DNA from: Motilimonas eburnea
GTDB taxonomy: Bacteria; Pseudomonadota; Gammaproteobacteria; Enterobacterales; CBDFNC01
Direction: 5' to 3'
DNA: 64,000 nucleotides
Assembly (NCBI RefSeq): GCF_021295345.1
Contig: NZ_JAIMJB010000011.1
Span: forward strand, 96,714-160,713
How positions within the stretch are numbered: position 1 is the stretch's first letter; the number at the start of each line of letters is the position of its first letter. Positions 38,333 through 47,806 of this stretch are shown here, piece after piece. The translations under genes and the position numbers were made by a program. The notes under the pieces are model-generated. The model was not told where the DNA came from, searched no databases, and saw only the letters and a program-made list of their open reading frames with translations.

Positions 38333-39067
38333 CTAGCTGCGTTGTGACAGCTGAGCTAATTCGTCTGCAAACATCTCTTTGGCTATTCGTTGCCAACTGG
38401 CGTGATAATCAAACTCCCAAGAGTAAGGTTGCCACTGCAAACCGTCGAGTACAATAGACGCATTGGTGAGTACTGCCGAGTCATGATCGATACGCTCAAG
38501 ACAAGGCGCTGGGGTTGAATTACGCATAATGGTCACCGAGCCAAAGCTCATTGCCCAAATCGCAAAGGTAATCTGATACAAATTGTCTTGGTAACGGCGA
38601 CTCAATTCACCTTTGTCCATGGCAACTTCTATCATCCCTTTCAACATTTGCACCATTTCATCTTCGGTTTCTGACAACACCTTGATCCTAGCGGGTGAGG
38701 CTTTTTCAAACACCGCTGGGCTCATGACCCTTAATGACACCATAGTGAGGGTGGGATAGCATAAGGTAAACAGTTCGTAACCAAAACTTAAGGCTAAAAT
38801 AGCTTCTCGGCTATTGCCTTGAAACTGAGCCAACTTACCAAACATACTTCGCTGTATCCGCAATCCCCGGGCACATAATGCACACCATAGATCTTCTTTA
38901 CTCGAAAAATGGTTATACACCGTGCCTTTAGAGTATTCGGAGCGCGCTGTTAACTTATCCATGGTCAACTGAGCAAAACCATGTTGCTCAATGATCTCGA
39001 TAGCTAAATCAATCAGTAATTCTTCGCGCTCTGCCACCTCTCTGGCTTTTCGGGTCTGTGTTGTCAT
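38333..39067 (-). CDS. TetR-family transcriptional regulator
   Basis: 244 residues. The N-terminal helix-turn-helix is typical: I-E-Q-H-G-F-A-Q-L-T-M-D-K-L, then Y-S-K-G-T-V-Y-N-H-F-S-S-K-E-D-L. A large ligand-binding domain follows. It lies upstream of, and in the same direction as, the MMPL/LolA-like/barrel genes. Identical 13-bp palindromes precede both units, indicating autorepression and control of the export genes. The inducer is unknown. Confidence 0.9.
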   Translation of the reverse strand: MTTQTRKAREVAEREELLIDLAIEIIEQHGFAQLTMDKLTARSEYSKGTVYNHFSSKEDLWCALCARGLRIQRSMFGKLAQFQGNSREAILALSFGYELFTLCYPTLTMVSLRVMSPAVFEKASPARIKVLSETEDEMVQMLKGMIEVAMDKGELSRRYQDNLYQITFAIWAMSFGSVTIMRNSTPAPCLERIDHDSAVLTNASIVLDGLQWQPYSWEFDYHASWQRIAKEMFADELAQLSQRS

Positions 39068-39168
39068 ATATTGTTACGCTCTAATGATCTTAGGTGGATT
39101 ATACCAGTTTGATCTAGGTGAACCACGATCTGCTGCATAATCTGCGACTTTGACCAAGAGACATTTTT

Positions 39169-39181
39169 TGACGAATCGTCA
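39169..39181. promoter_or_regulatory. Palindromic operator before tetR
   Basis: Second copy of TGACGAATCGTCA, 102 bp upstream of the tetR ATG. The rest of the 322-bp gap between amtB and tetR (39068-39389) is A+T-rich, with an 8-G run at 39309-39316 and the amtB terminator. Confidence 0.8.
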
Positions 39182-39342
39182 CAAATTTAGTTTTACTTAT
39201 TCTTGATGTCAATTTTTATTTACATTTTTTATCGTTTTTTTTTCAGTATGGAATCGTGATCTGAAGGTTAATTTAAACTAAAACAATGGCTTTCTGTTTT
39301 TGATGGGAGGGGGGGGCTGTCAGATTCAGGAGGGAGGCATTG

Positions 39343-39368
39343 AAAACGGGCATTATCATGCCCGTTTT
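39343..39368 (-). terminator. amtB terminator (bidirectional)
   Basis: AAAACGGGCAT (39343-39353), loop TATC, ATGCCCGTTTT (39358-39368): an 11-bp perfect stem with T-runs on both strands, 22 bp after the amtB stop. Confidence 0.85.
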
Positions 39369-39389
39369 ACGATGAATGTAAGGGTTAAC

Positions 39390-40598
39390 TTAATCTTCGT
39401 TGATAGAGCCAATCTTGTGAATGCTCAAATCCGCACCTTGATATTCATCTTCCTGATCCATACGTAATCCGACTGTTTTTGCCAAGATGCCGTAAACGAT
39501 GATACCACCAATAACGGCAACGACAATGCCAGCGAAGGTGCCAATCAATTGCGCCATTAAGCTAACGCCACCTAGGCCACCTAAGGCTTCGCTGCCAAAG
39601 ATACCGGCTGCAATACCACCCCAAGCACCACACACACCGTGGAGAGGCCAAACACCGAGCACGTCATCAAGTTTCATGCGGTTTTGTAGGTAAGTGAATA
39701 ACACCACAAACAAGCCGCCAGCAACACCGCCTGTGATTAATGCACCAACAGGATGCATCAGATCTGAGCCTGCACAGACGGCAACTAAACCAGCTAACGG
39801 GCCATTGTGGATAAAGCCAGGGTCATTTTTACCCATGAGTAATGAGACGATAATGCCGCCGACCATGGCCATTAACGAGTTCACCGCGACAAGGCCTGAA
39901 ATGCCATCCATGGTTTGTGCTGACATCACGTTAAAGCCAAACCAGCCTACGGTTAAGATCCATGCACCGAGCGCAAGAAAAGGAATGTTTGACGGGGCGA
40001 ACGCAACCAACTTGCCATTGCGGTAACGACCATTACGTATGCCTAAAAACAATACTGCAACTAAGGCTAACCATCCGCCTACGCCATGGACGACGACAGA
40101 GCCAGCAAAGTCATGGAAACCAGCACCAAAGCTGGCTTCTAGCCAAGCTTGGAAGCCATAGTTACCGTTCCAGATCAGGCCTTCAAAGAAGGGGTAGATG
40201 AAGCCAACAATTAAGCCTGAGGCCGCTAACATCGGATAAAATCTTGCTCGCTCGGCAATACCTCCAGAAATAATGGCTGGGATAGCGGCAGCAAAAGTGA
40301 GTAAGAAGAAAAACTTAACTAACTCGTACCCGTTGTTTTGTGCAAGCTCACTCGCGGGAGCAAGGAACGTGGTGTCGTAAGCGATCCAGTAGCCGATAAA
40401 GAAGTAGATCACGGCCGAAAAGCCGAAATCAGCAATAATTTTAACCAAGGCGTTGACTTGGTTTTTCTTGCGTACTGTCCCTACTTCTAAGAAGGCAAAA
40501 CCGGCGTGCATGGCAAGCACCATGATGGCGCCCATAAGAATAAACAGTGTGTTAGAACTTTGTACTAACGTCTCTACTGCGCTGTTGATGTTGTCCAC
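39390..40598 (-). CDS. amtB: Ammonium transporter Amt
   Basis: 402 residues with eleven hydrophobic helices. Family landmarks are the twin-histidine pore helix region (V-V-V-H-G-V-G-G-W) preceded by the structural aspartate in F-H-D-F-A-G-S, plus G-V-C-G-A-W-G-G-I-A-A-G. The C-terminal tail Y-Q-G-A-D-L-S-I-H-K-I-G is the part that contacts GlnK in other species, but no glnK gene is adjacent. A sigma54 promoter lies about 130 bp upstream, consistent with nitrogen-limitation control through NtrC. Confidence 0.93.
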   Translation of the reverse strand: MDNINSAVETLVQSSNTLFILMGAIMVLAMHAGFAFLEVGTVRKKNQVNALVKIIADFGFSAVIYFFIGYWIAYDTTFLAPASELAQNNGYELVKFFFLLTFAAAIPAIISGGIAERARFYPMLAASGLIVGFIYPFFEGLIWNGNYGFQAWLEASFGAGFHDFAGSVVVHGVGGWLALVAVLFLGIRNGRYRNGKLVAFAPSNIPFLALGAWILTVGWFGFNVMSAQTMDGISGLVAVNSLMAMVGGIIVSLLMGKNDPGFIHNGPLAGLVAVCAGSDLMHPVGALITGGVAGGLFVVLFTYLQNRMKLDDVLGVWPLHGVCGAWGGIAAGIFGSEALGGLGGVSLMAQLIGTFAGIVVAVIGGIIVYGILAKTVGLRMDQEDEYQGADLSIHKIGSINED

Positions 40599-40735
40599 TT
40601 TCTCTCCCTTGCTTTGCTGCTTATGATCTTGTGTTTGTCATTTTGGCAGCTAATAAAGCGATGTTGTCATGTTTGTAAGATACACAATTAGATTGCCATT
40701 AAACGACGAGGTTGCCGTTTAGGTTGGTAAGGACA

Positions 40736-40753
40736 CAGCAGAAATCATGCCAA
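40736..40753 (-). promoter_or_regulatory. Sigma54 promoter of amtB
   Basis: On the minus strand TTGGCATGATTTCTGCTG has the invariant GG and GC exactly ten bases apart (YTGGCA...TGC). Start near 40725 gives a leader of about 125 nt. The other part of the 411-bp gap (40599-41009) holds a repeated GGGCGCTAA (40795-40803 and 40807-40815, the first with one base changed) and the murB promoter. Confidence 0.72.
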
Positions 40754-40972
40754 AATCGTATTAAGCGTTATTTTAGTGCGAATGCTGTAAGATGGGGCGC
40801 TAACTGGGCGCTAAATGAATGGGTTGCAGTGAATAATAGCTAGAGCGTGCATTAATATGGTGCAACTGCGGCACCTAATGCTCTTATCTGGTGCTTGTAG
40901 TGTGTTTTGCTTATATGGCCAAGTTTGCTTTGCAAGTTTGCTTTCATTCGCGCTTTAAGTGATTATTTTCCG

Positions 40973-40978
40973 TATAAT
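40973..40978 (+). promoter_or_regulatory. -10 element of the murB promoter
   Basis: TATAAT 32 bp upstream of the murB start codon. The -35 is weak (GCGCTT at 17 bp), so strength is uncertain. Confidence 0.45.
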
Positions 40979-41009
40979 CACTCGCTGACATTCGATTTAG
41001 GCCTTCTTT

Positions 41010-42080
41010 ATGTATATTTCCTCCCAGCAATCATTAGTCTCATTTAATTCATTTGCCCTTAACGTAACTGCCCAACAGTTGGCAGTGGTGACTTGTGAAG
41101 CCGATTTAGAACAGTTTGAGTTACCTCAAGATAAGCCTCACTTTATTCTCGCAGGTGGAAGCAACCTTTTGTTTTGTGAAAACTTTGATGGGGTGTTGCT
41201 GAAACCTGAATTGACCGGCAAAGAAGTGATTGATGATGGTGACGCTTGGCTGATCCGCGTAGGGGCGGGAGAAAATTGGCATGAATTTGTCACTTGGTGT
41301 TTAGCGCAGGGCTATTTCGGGCTGGAAAACCTCGCCTTGATTCCAGGTTGCGTAGGCGCAACACCGGTGCAAAATATTGGTGCCTATGGCGTAGAAGTTA
41401 AGGACTTTATTGAGCAAGTGAAGGCCTTTGACCTAACCCAGCGGCAATGGCAATGGATGTCTAAGGATGATTGCCAATTTGGGTATCGAGATAGTGTGTT
41501 CAAGCATGCGTTCAAAGATTCTCATGTGATTGTCGAAGTCACTTACCGATTACCAAAACAGTGGCAGCCTGTTATCAGTTATGGTGATCTAAAGGCTCTG
41601 ACTCCATCGGCATCGGCCAGCGAAATCTATGATTTAGTTTGCCAAGTTCGCAGTCAAAAGTTACCTGATCCAAGTGAGTTAGGTAACGCCGGTAGCTTTT
41701 TTAAGAATCCAGCCGTGCCAGAAGCGCAAGCGCAAGCCTTAGCCATTGCATATCCAGATATGCCGATTTACGACACCGCCATCGCTGGACAAAAAAAGCT
41801 CGCGGCGGGCTGGTTGATTGATCAGTGTGGCTTAAAGGGCCGTAAGGTGGGCGGTGCGCAAGTTCACCAACAGCAAGCGCTAGTCCTAGTGAATACAGGG
41901 GCTGCGAGCGCAAAAGACGTCGTGGAATTAGCTTGGTTGGTACGCACTCAGGTAGCAGAGCGCTTCGGTGTGCTGTTAGAGCATGAAGTGCGCTTTATCG
42001 GTGCACAAGGCGAAACGAATTTGGATGAAATGATGCTCAAATACGAGCACCAAGCGCTCGAGGCAGAATGTGGTGAGTAA
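41010..42080 (+). CDS. murB: UDP-N-acetylenolpyruvoylglucosamine reductase
   Basis: 356 residues of type I MurB. The FAD-binding part has I-L-A-G-G-S-N-L-L and L-E-N-L-A-L-I-P-G-C-V-G-A-T-P-V-Q-N-I-G-A-Y-G. The catalytic serine lies in G-N-A-G-S-F-F-K-N-P, and the closing glutamate in E-H-E-V-R-F-I-G. It reduces UDP-GlcNAc-enolpyruvate with NADPH to UDP-MurNAc in peptidoglycan synthesis. It precedes birA, as in Shewanella and E. coli. Confidence 0.96.
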   Translation: MYISSQQSLVSFNSFALNVTAQQLAVVTCEADLEQFELPQDKPHFILAGGSNLLFCENFDGVLLKPELTGKEVIDDGDAWLIRVGAGENWHEFVTWCLAQGYFGLENLALIPGCVGATPVQNIGAYGVEVKDFIEQVKAFDLTQRQWQWMSKDDCQFGYRDSVFKHAFKDSHVIVEVTYRLPKQWQPVISYGDLKALTPSASASEIYDLVCQVRSQKLPDPSELGNAGSFFKNPAVPEAQAQALAIAYPDMPIYDTAIAGQKKLAAGWLIDQCGLKGRKVGGAQVHQQQALVLVNTGAASAKDVVELAWLVRTQVAERFGVLLEHEVRFIGAQGETNLDEMMLKYEHQALEAECGE

Positions 42081-42101
42081 CTTAGAAAAGGAAGTAGAGC
42101 G

Positions 42102-43067
42102 ATGGCAAGGGATCAGGTAAATCGACTTATTCAACTGCTCGCGGACGGCCAGTTCTATTCAGGTGAATGGTTAGGTGAGCAACTGAGTGTGAGCCGCACC
42201 ACGATCAGCAATTATATTAAACAGGCGCAGCAACTCGGATTAGACATTCACACCGTCAAAGGCAAAGGTTACAAGTTAGCTGATGCGATAGAGCTACTTG
42301 ATGTGGATGTTATTAAACGTGAATCAGGGCAAGAGGCGGTCGAGGTTTTTACTGAAATTGACTCAACCAACCAATACTTGATGGATAGGTTAGACCAATT
42401 AAGCTCAGGTGCAACGTGTTTGGCGGAGTGTCAAAGTGCCGGTCGCGGCCGTCGAGGGCGCAAATGGGTATCGCCTTTTGGCTCTCATTTATACTTATCC
42501 ATGTATTGGCAGCTTGAATCCGGTGTTGAGGCCGCGATGGGGTTGAGCTTAGCTGCTGGGATTGCGGCCGTTAATGCGTTAACCGCATTAGGCGTGACGG
42601 GTGTCAAACTCAAATGGCCCAATGATATCTATGTCAATGATAAGAAGCTGGCAGGCATTTTAGTGGAGATGTCAGCGCAGGCTGCGGGGCCATGCCAACT
42701 CGTAGTGGGTCTGGGTTTAAATATAAAAATGCCCAGCCAAATGGCCGCTGAAATTGATCAGCCTTGGGCCGACTTAAGTCAAATTTGCGGCGTTGAAATT
42801 AGCCGAAATACCTTGGCTGCACATATTATTATGGCGCTAGAGCAAACCTTAACCTTGTATGAACAAGCAGGCTTAGCGCCATTTTTACCTCGATGGCAGG
42901 AGCTAGATGCGTTTATCAACCGACCCGTTAATTTGATCATGGGACCAAAAACCCTGAGTGGGATAGCCCGCGGTGTGGATCAGCAAGGGGCGTTATTGGT
43001 TGAACAACACGGAATCGTCAAGGCGTTTATTGGTGGCGAGATATCGTTACGTTTGGCCAATCAATAA
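42102..43067 (+). CDS. birA: Biotin-protein ligase / biotin operon repressor
   Basis: 321 residues. An N-terminal winged helix (Y-S-G-E-W-L-G-E-Q-L-S-V-S-R-T-T-I-S) is followed by the ligase domain with the biotinyl-AMP loop G-R-G-R-R-G-R-K-W and K-W-P-N-D-I-Y, and a C-terminal SH3-like domain. It attaches biotin to AccB and, with biotinyl-AMP bound, represses biotin synthesis genes. It begins 21 bp after murB. Confidence 0.95.
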   Translation: MARDQVNRLIQLLADGQFYSGEWLGEQLSVSRTTISNYIKQAQQLGLDIHTVKGKGYKLADAIELLDVDVIKRESGQEAVEVFTEIDSTNQYLMDRLDQLSSGATCLAECQSAGRGRRGRKWVSPFGSHLYLSMYWQLESGVEAAMGLSLAAGIAAVNALTALGVTGVKLKWPNDIYVNDKKLAGILVEMSAQAAGPCQLVVGLGLNIKMPSQMAAEIDQPWADLSQICGVEISRNTLAAHIIMALEQTLTLYEQAGLAPFLPRWQELDAFINRPVNLIMGPKTLSGIARGVDQQGALLVEQHGIVKAFIGGEISLRLANQ

Positions 43068-43184
43068 AGTCGGCCAAAGGAACAAAATATCAGCAAAACG
43101 TGCCCTTAGGTTTAATCCAACTAACGATTTTTGTATGAACTTTATCCATTCACGCATTTTCTCGTATTTTTTCGTGTTTTAGTG

Positions 43185-43213
43185 TTGCAACCACGAAAAC
43201 TATTACATAGAAT
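43185..43213 (+). promoter_or_regulatory. Promoter of the tRNA-tufB operon
   Basis: TTGCAA (43185-43190), 17 bp, TAGAAT (43208-43213), then the GC-rich discriminator GCGCCTC typical of stringently controlled stable RNA promoters. Confidence 0.8.
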
Positions 43214-43231
43214 GCGCCTCACTTAAATGAC

Positions 43232-43307
<76 letters not shown>

Positions 43308-43325
43308 TTTAATCATTTAAGTAAT

Positions 43326-43409
43326 GGGGGGGTTCCCGAGTGGCCAAAGGGAGCAGATTGTAAATCTGCCGCGAAAGCTTCGATGGTTCGAATCCGTCCC
43401 CCCCCACCA
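43326..43409 (+). tRNA. tRNA-Tyr (anticodon GTA)
   Basis: 84-nt class II tRNA with a long variable arm and seven-G acceptor strand (43326-43332) pairing with C7. Anticodon loop TTGTAAA; CCA encoded. Confidence 0.97.
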
Positions 43410-43453
43410 TCTATGGTTTGAAGTAGTTCTAAATGAACAACTAGAAGCATGAT

Positions 43454-43528
<75 letters not shown>

Positions 43529-43538
43529 ATTAAAAAAT

Positions 43539-43614
43539 GCTGATATAGCTCAGTTGGTAGAGCACACCCTTGGTAAGGGTGAGGTCGGCAGTTCAAATCT
43601 GCCTATCAGCACCA
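43539..43614 (+). tRNA. tRNA-Thr (anticodon GGT)
   Basis: 76 nt, anticodon loop TTGGTAA, T loop TTCAAAT, CCA encoded. It lies 74 bp before tufB and is probably cotranscribed. Confidence 0.97.
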
Positions 43615-43688
43615 CTTTCTAGTACTTTAATCCTTTTTATATTTGCTAGTGTGAAATCTTTCACCGTATCTGTCTCTGAGGGGCGATC

Positions 43689-44873
43689 ATGTCTAAAGAA
43701 AAATTTGAACGTAGTAAGCCTCACGTAAACGTGGGCACTATCGGTCACGTTGACCATGGTAAAACAACTCTAACTGCTGCAATCTCTGCAGTACTTACTA
43801 AAGCTTACGGTGGTGAAACTAAAGATTTCGCATCTATCGATAATGCTCCAGAAGAGCGTGAGCGCGGTATTACGATCAATACTTCTCACATCGAGTACGA
43901 CACACCGACTCGTCACTACGCACACGTAGACTGTCCAGGACACGCCGATTATGTTAAAAACATGATCACTGGTGCTGCACAAATGGACGGTGCAATCCTA
44001 GTAGTAGCTGCGACAGATGGCCCAATGCCACAAACTCGTGAGCACATCCTACTTTCTCGTCAAGTTGGTGTACCTTACATCATCGTATTCATGAACAAAT
44101 GTGACATGGTTGACGACGAAGAGCTACTAGAGCTAGTAGAAATGGAAGTTCGTGAACTTCTATCTGAGTACGACTTCCCAGGTGATGACCTACCACTAAT
44201 CCAAGGTTCAGCGCTTAAAGCCCTAGAAGGCGACGAAGCGTGGGAAGCGAAAGTACTAGAGCTAGCTGAAGCACTAGACACTTACATCCCAGAGCCAGAG
44301 CGTGAAATCGATAAGCCATTCATCATGCCTATCGAAGACGTATTCTCAATCCAAGGTCGTGGTACAGTAGTAACTGGCCGTATCGAAGCTGGTATCATCA
44401 AAGTACAAGACGAAGTAGAAATCGTAGGTATCCGCGAAACTACTAAGACAACTTGTACAGGTGTTGAGATGTTCCGTAAGCTGCTAGACGAAGGTCGTGC
44501 AGGTGAGAACTGTGGTATCCTACTACGTGGTACTAAGCGTGAAGACGTAGAGCGTGGTCAAGTACTAGCTAAGCCTGGTTCAATCACTCCACACACTAAG
44601 TTTGAATCAGAAGTATACGTACTATCTAAAGATGAAGGTGGTCGTCACACGCCATTCTTCAAAGGTTACCGTCCACAGTTCTACTTCCGTACAACTGACA
44701 TCACTGGTGCAGTAGAGCTACCAGAAGGTGTAGAAATGGTAATGCCTGGCGACAACCTTAAGTTTGTTGTTGAGCTAATCGCTCCAGTAGCAATGGACGA
44801 AGGTCTACGTTTCGCAATCCGCGAAGGTGGCCGTACAGTTGGTGCTGGTGTTGTATCTTCAATCATCGAATAA
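43689..44873 (+). CDS. tuf: Elongation factor Tu, first copy
   Basis: 394 residues. G1 G-H-V-D-H-G-K-T-T (18-26), G2 R-G-I-T-I, G3 D-C-P-G-H, G4 N-K-C-D, and the C-terminal barrel domains ending V-V-S-S-I-I-E. It delivers aminoacyl-tRNA to the A site with GTP. ATG start after GAGGGGCG. Over the shared stretch the nucleotide sequence is almost identical to the second copy at 63205-64000; the first codon differs (ATG against GTG). Confidence 0.98.
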   Translation: MSKEKFERSKPHVNVGTIGHVDHGKTTLTAAISAVLTKAYGGETKDFASIDNAPEERERGITINTSHIEYDTPTRHYAHVDCPGHADYVKNMITGAAQMDGAILVVAATDGPMPQTREHILLSRQVGVPYIIVFMNKCDMVDDEELLELVEMEVRELLSEYDFPGDDLPLIQGSALKALEGDEAWEAKVLELAEALDTYIPEPEREIDKPFIMPIEDVFSIQGRGTVVTGRIEAGIIKVQDEVEIVGIRETTKTTCTGVEMFRKLLDEGRAGENCGILLRGTKREDVERGQVLAKPGSITPHTKFESEVYVLSKDEGGRHTPFFKGYRPQFYFRTTDITGAVELPEGVEMVMPGDNLKFVVELIAPVAMDEGLRFAIREGGRTVGAGVVSSIIE

Positions 44874-44897
44874 GTTCGATTGAGTTGAAAGATTAAA

Positions 44898-44919
44898 AAG
44901 GTCGCTTCGGCGGCCTTTT
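44898..44919 (+). terminator. Terminator after tufB
   Basis: AAGGTCGC, TTCG tetraloop, GCGGCCTT and four T (44916-44919), 25 bp after the stop. Confidence 0.8.
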
Positions 44920-44982
44920 GTGGTAGATAGACCCGTAAAAGGGTCAGTATCTTAGTGATAGGATGTTAACCAAGTTTAGTTG

Positions 44983-45011
44983 GTTACATTTGCAGTAAAA
45001 AACCCTATACT
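44983..45011 (+). promoter_or_regulatory. Probable promoter of tRNA-Trp-secE-nusG
   Basis: GTTACA (44983-44988), 17 bp, TATACT (45006-45011), followed by AGGGCC. It starts transcription just ahead of tRNA-Trp. Confidence 0.5.
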
Positions 45012-45024
45012 AGGGCCGAATTAA

Positions 45025-45100
45025 AGGGGTGTAGTTCCAACGGCAGAACGTCGGATTCCAAATCCGAATGTTGGGAGTTCGAATCTCTCCACCCCTGCCA
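45025..45100 (+). tRNA. tRNA-Trp (anticodon CCA)
   Basis: 76 nt: acceptor AGGGGTG/CACCCCT, anticodon loop TTCCAAA, T arm GGGAG TTCGAAT CTCTC, encoded GCCA end. It lies upstream of secE as in E. coli-like genomes. Confidence 0.97.
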
Positions 45101-45207
45101 ATTTTGATCTCAGCAGATCAACAAGGTTACCTGGCCAATGGTTATTTGGCAGGTCTGATACCTCGCAATGCGGGGCTTTTGCATTTACGAAAAGTGGATT
45201 TGGTTGT

Positions 45208-45591
45208 ATGACAACGAGCAATGAAAGTACCAGTAGTTCAATGGATGGACTAAAGTGGTGTACAGTAGCACTACTTTTAGTCGGTGCCGTAGTAGGTAAC
45301 TATTTTGCAGGTGAGGCTGACGCTCACTTCTTAGCACGTGTAGTTGGGGTTATTTTCCTCGTTGTCGCTGCCCTCGGTGTTGCAGCAACTACGACTAAAG
45401 GTAAGACCTTTATCAGTTTTGCCAAAGAGGCACATATTGAAGTGCGTAAAGTGGTCTGGCCGACACGCCAAGAAGCCATGCAAACCACTTTTATTGTGCT
45501 TGCCGTATCTGCTATCACCGCACTGATTTTGTGGGGCCTTGATGGCATCTTTGTTCGTATTGTGGCGTGGATAACTGGAGCTGGTCTTTAA
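45208..45591 (+). CDS. secE: Preprotein translocase subunit SecE
   Basis: 127 residues with three membrane helices, the enteric-type long SecE. The conserved amphipathic stretch [19 protein letters not shown] lies before the last helix. It stabilises SecY (9516-10841). The nusG start is 3 bp after the stop. Confidence 0.95.
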   Translation: MTTSNESTSSSMDGLKWCTVALLLVGAVVGNYFAGEADAHFLARVVGVIFLVVAALGVAATTTKGKTFISFAKEAHIEVRKVVWPTRQEAMQTTFIVLAVSAITALILWGLDGIFVRIVAWITGAGL

Positions 45592-45593
45592 TC

Positions 45594-46145
45594 ATGACTG
45601 AGATTGCAGAACAAAAAATGAGATGGTACGTGGTGCAAGCGTTTTCTGGCTATGAAGCACGCGTAAGCAAAACCCTCAAAGAATACATTAAAATGCATGA
45701 CATGGAAGACTACTTCGAAGAGGTACTTGTGCCTACTGAAGAAGTGGTTGAAATGCGCTCTGGACAAAAACGCAAAAGTGAGCGTAAGTTTTTCCCTGGT
45801 TATGTACTAGTGAAAATGGTGATGAACGATGATACTTGGCACTTGGTGCGCAGTATTCCTCGTGTAATGGGCTTTATAGGTGGTACGACCGAACGTCCTG
45901 CGCCGATTTCACAAAAAGAAGCCGATGCGATCCTTAATCGTCTACAAGATGCGATTGATAAGCCAAGACCGAAAACCTTGTTTGAACCAGGTGAGGTGGT
46001 GCGTGTTATCGATGGCCCATTTGCTGACTTTAATGGTGTGGTGGAAGAAGTCGACTACGAGAAGAGCCGCGTGAAAGTATCGGTATTGATCTTTGGTCGT
46101 TCAACACCGGTAGATTTAGAATTTGGTCAGATTGAAAAATCATAA
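45594..46145 (+). CDS. nusG: Transcription termination/antitermination protein NusG
   Basis: 183 residues: NGN domain ([12 protein letters not shown]) and C-terminal KOW domain ([19 protein letters not shown]). It bridges RNA polymerase to Rho or to ribosomal S10. The ORF extends upstream into secE, but the ATG at 45594 gives family length. A terminator follows 35 bp later. Confidence 0.96.
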   Translation: MTEIAEQKMRWYVVQAFSGYEARVSKTLKEYIKMHDMEDYFEEVLVPTEEVVEMRSGQKRKSERKFFPGYVLVKMVMNDDTWHLVRSIPRVMGFIGGTTERPAPISQKEADAILNRLQDAIDKPRPKTLFEPGEVVRVIDGPFADFNGVVEEVDYEKSRVKVSVLIFGRSTPVDLEFGQIEKS

Positions 46146-46180
46146 TACCGTATTGAACTAGGCTGATAGCTAAACGGAAA

Positions 46181-46206
46181 AAGGTCTCAACAGAGACCTT
46201 TTTTTT
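46181..46206 (+). terminator. Terminator after nusG
   Basis: AAGGTCTC (46181-46188), AACA loop, GAGACCTT (46193-46200), then six more T. Confidence 0.9.
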
Positions 46207-46242
46207 CGGCTGCGATTTTCTTTCAAGGAACGGCTATTTTGT

Positions 46243-46271
46243 TTGAAATTGCGCCATTTTTAACCTAGAAT
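46243..46271 (+). promoter_or_regulatory. Promoter of rplK-rplA
   Basis: TTGAAA (46243-46248), 17 bp, TAGAAT (46266-46271) with GC-rich ACGCGC after it. The leader to rplK is about 135 nt. Confidence 0.78.
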
Positions 46272-46412
46272 ACGCGCTCTTTTATGTCTGGGTTGTTTGT
46301 AATCTAAACAAAGCGGACCAAAGTGACAAATAAACAAGGCTTTATTTGTTTTTGTAATAGGGAAGCAAGCGCTAAGGCGCTGGCGTTATCACCCACCCAC
46401 GAGGTATTTAAA

Positions 46413-46841
46413 ATGGCTAAAAAAGTCACGGCTTATATTAAGCTACAAGTAGCGGCTGGTGCTGCTAACCCAAGTCCACCGGTTGGTCCTGCGCTAGGTC
46501 AACACGGTGTAAACATCATGGAATTCTGTAAAGCGTTCAACGCAAAAACAGATTCTCTTGAAAAAGGTGCACCAGTACCAGTAGTTATTACTGTATATGC
46601 TGACCGTTCTTTCACGTTCGAAACTAAGACTCCACCTGCTTCTTACTTGCTTAAGAAAGCGGCTGGCATCAAGTCTGGTTCAGCAGTACCTAACAAAACT
46701 AAAGTAGGTACAGTAACTAACGCACAACTAGAAGAAATCGCGAAAATGAAAGAACCAGATCTAACTGGTGCTGATTTAGAAGCGAAGGTTCGTTGTATCG
46801 CTGGATCTGCCCGTTCAATGGGCTTGGTAGTAGAGGGCTAA
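46413..46841 (+). CDS. rplK: 50S ribosomal protein L11
   Basis: 142 residues starting [13 protein letters not shown], with the proline-rich N-terminal turn [13 protein letters not shown]. It forms the GTPase-associated centre and is needed for RelA activation. The ORF is open upstream to 46323, but ACGAGG sits correctly before the ATG at 46413. Confidence 0.97.
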   Translation: MAKKVTAYIKLQVAAGAANPSPPVGPALGQHGVNIMEFCKAFNAKTDSLEKGAPVPVVITVYADRSFTFETKTPPASYLLKKAAGIKSGSAVPNKTKVGTVTNAQLEEIAKMKEPDLTGADLEAKVRCIAGSARSMGLVVEG

Positions 46842-46844
46842 GAC

Positions 46845-47549
46845 ATGGCTAAATTATCTAAGCGCATGCGCGCTATCAAAGAAAAAGTTGACGGTACTAA
46901 AGAGTACGAAATCAACGAAGCTATTGCTCTACTACAAGAATTAGCGACAGCTAAATTCGTAGAAAGCGTTGATGCAGCAGTAAACCTAGGTATCGATGCG
47001 CGTAAATCAGACCAAAACGTACGTGGTGCAACTGTACTACCACACGGTACTGGTCGTGAAGTACGTGTAGCGGTATTCACTCAAGGTGCAAATGCTGAAG
47101 CGGCGAAAGAAGCGGGTGCTGACATCGTTGGTATGGAAGACCTAGCTGAGCAAGTTAAAGCTGGCGAAATGAACTTCGACGTTGTTATCGCATCTCCTGA
47201 TGCCATGCGCGTTGTTGGTCAACTTGGCCAAATCTTAGGTCCACGCGGCCTAATGCCTAACCCGAAAGTGGGTACTGTAACTCCTGACGTAGCTGGCGCG
47301 GTTAAGAACGCGAAAGCAGGTCAAGTACGTTACCGTAACGACAAGAATGGTATCATCCATACCACTATCGGTAAGGCAACTTTCTCTCCTGAGCAAATCA
47401 AAGAGAACCTTGAAGCACTGCTTATTGCTGTGAAGAAAGCCAAGCCTTCTTCTGCTAAAGGTCAGTTCATCAAGAAAGTGACCATTTCTACTACCATGGG
47501 CGCAGGTGTTTCTGTAGACCAGTCGACACTTGTAACCGTAGTAGCATAA
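46845..47549 (+). CDS. rplA: 50S ribosomal protein L1
   Basis: 234 residues with the L1 signature around [16 protein letters not shown]1 forms the mobile stalk at the E site. In E. coli it represses rplK-rplA translation. It begins 3 bp after rplK. Confidence 0.97.
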   Translation: MAKLSKRMRAIKEKVDGTKEYEINEAIALLQELATAKFVESVDAAVNLGIDARKSDQNVRGATVLPHGTGREVRVAVFTQGANAEAAKEAGADIVGMEDLAEQVKAGEMNFDVVIASPDAMRVVGQLGQILGPRGLMPNPKVGTVTPDVAGAVKNAKAGQVRYRNDKNGIIHTTIGKATFSPEQIKENLEALLIAVKKAKPSSAKGQFIKKVTISTTMGAGVSVDQSTLVTVVA

Positions 47550-47550
47550 T

Positions 47551-47578
47551 TTGACAAGGCGTGAAATTGTTGTATAAT
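47551..47578 (+). promoter_or_regulatory. Consensus promoter of rplJ-rplL-rpoB-rpoC
   Basis: Perfect hexamers TTGACA (47551-47556) and TATAAT (47573-47578) with a 16-bp spacer, beginning right after the rplA stop. One of the strongest promoters in the window. Confidence 0.88.
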
Positions 47579-47584
47579 TTTGCG

Positions 47585-47806
47585 CCTTGATTTGGAAAGG
47601 GCCATTGGTCCCCTCCAAGACCGTTGGTGTTAGTCCACAAGATATATTTTTAATCTATCCTTAGGGCAACTTAATTCCCAACGTAGATGGTGTACCGGAC
47701 CCCAGATAGAATTATTCTGCTGGTTCCGATTTACCGTATTAAGCCCCTCTGTAAAGAGGTTATTTTTCCAGACATTTGTCTGGTATGGAATCCAGGAGTA
47801 AAGCCA
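47585..47806 (+). promoter_or_regulatory. L10 leader (autoregulatory region)
   Basis: About 220 nt untranslated between the consensus promoter and rplJ, with several local inverted repeats such as CAGAC/GTCTG (47770-47774 with 47780-47784). Position and length match the E. coli leader where L10-(L7/L12)4 represses translation. Binding elements were not resolved in detail. Confidence 0.6.

Noticed and set aside
39309..39316. Run of eight G as a possible phase-variation tract.
   Set aside because: It lies between genes, away from a start codon or promoter spacer that it could switch.
45021..45221. Minus-strand 66-codon ORF containing G-V-E-R-F-E-L-P-T-F.
   Set aside because: Antisense of tRNA-Trp, again a tRNA-derived spurious ORF.
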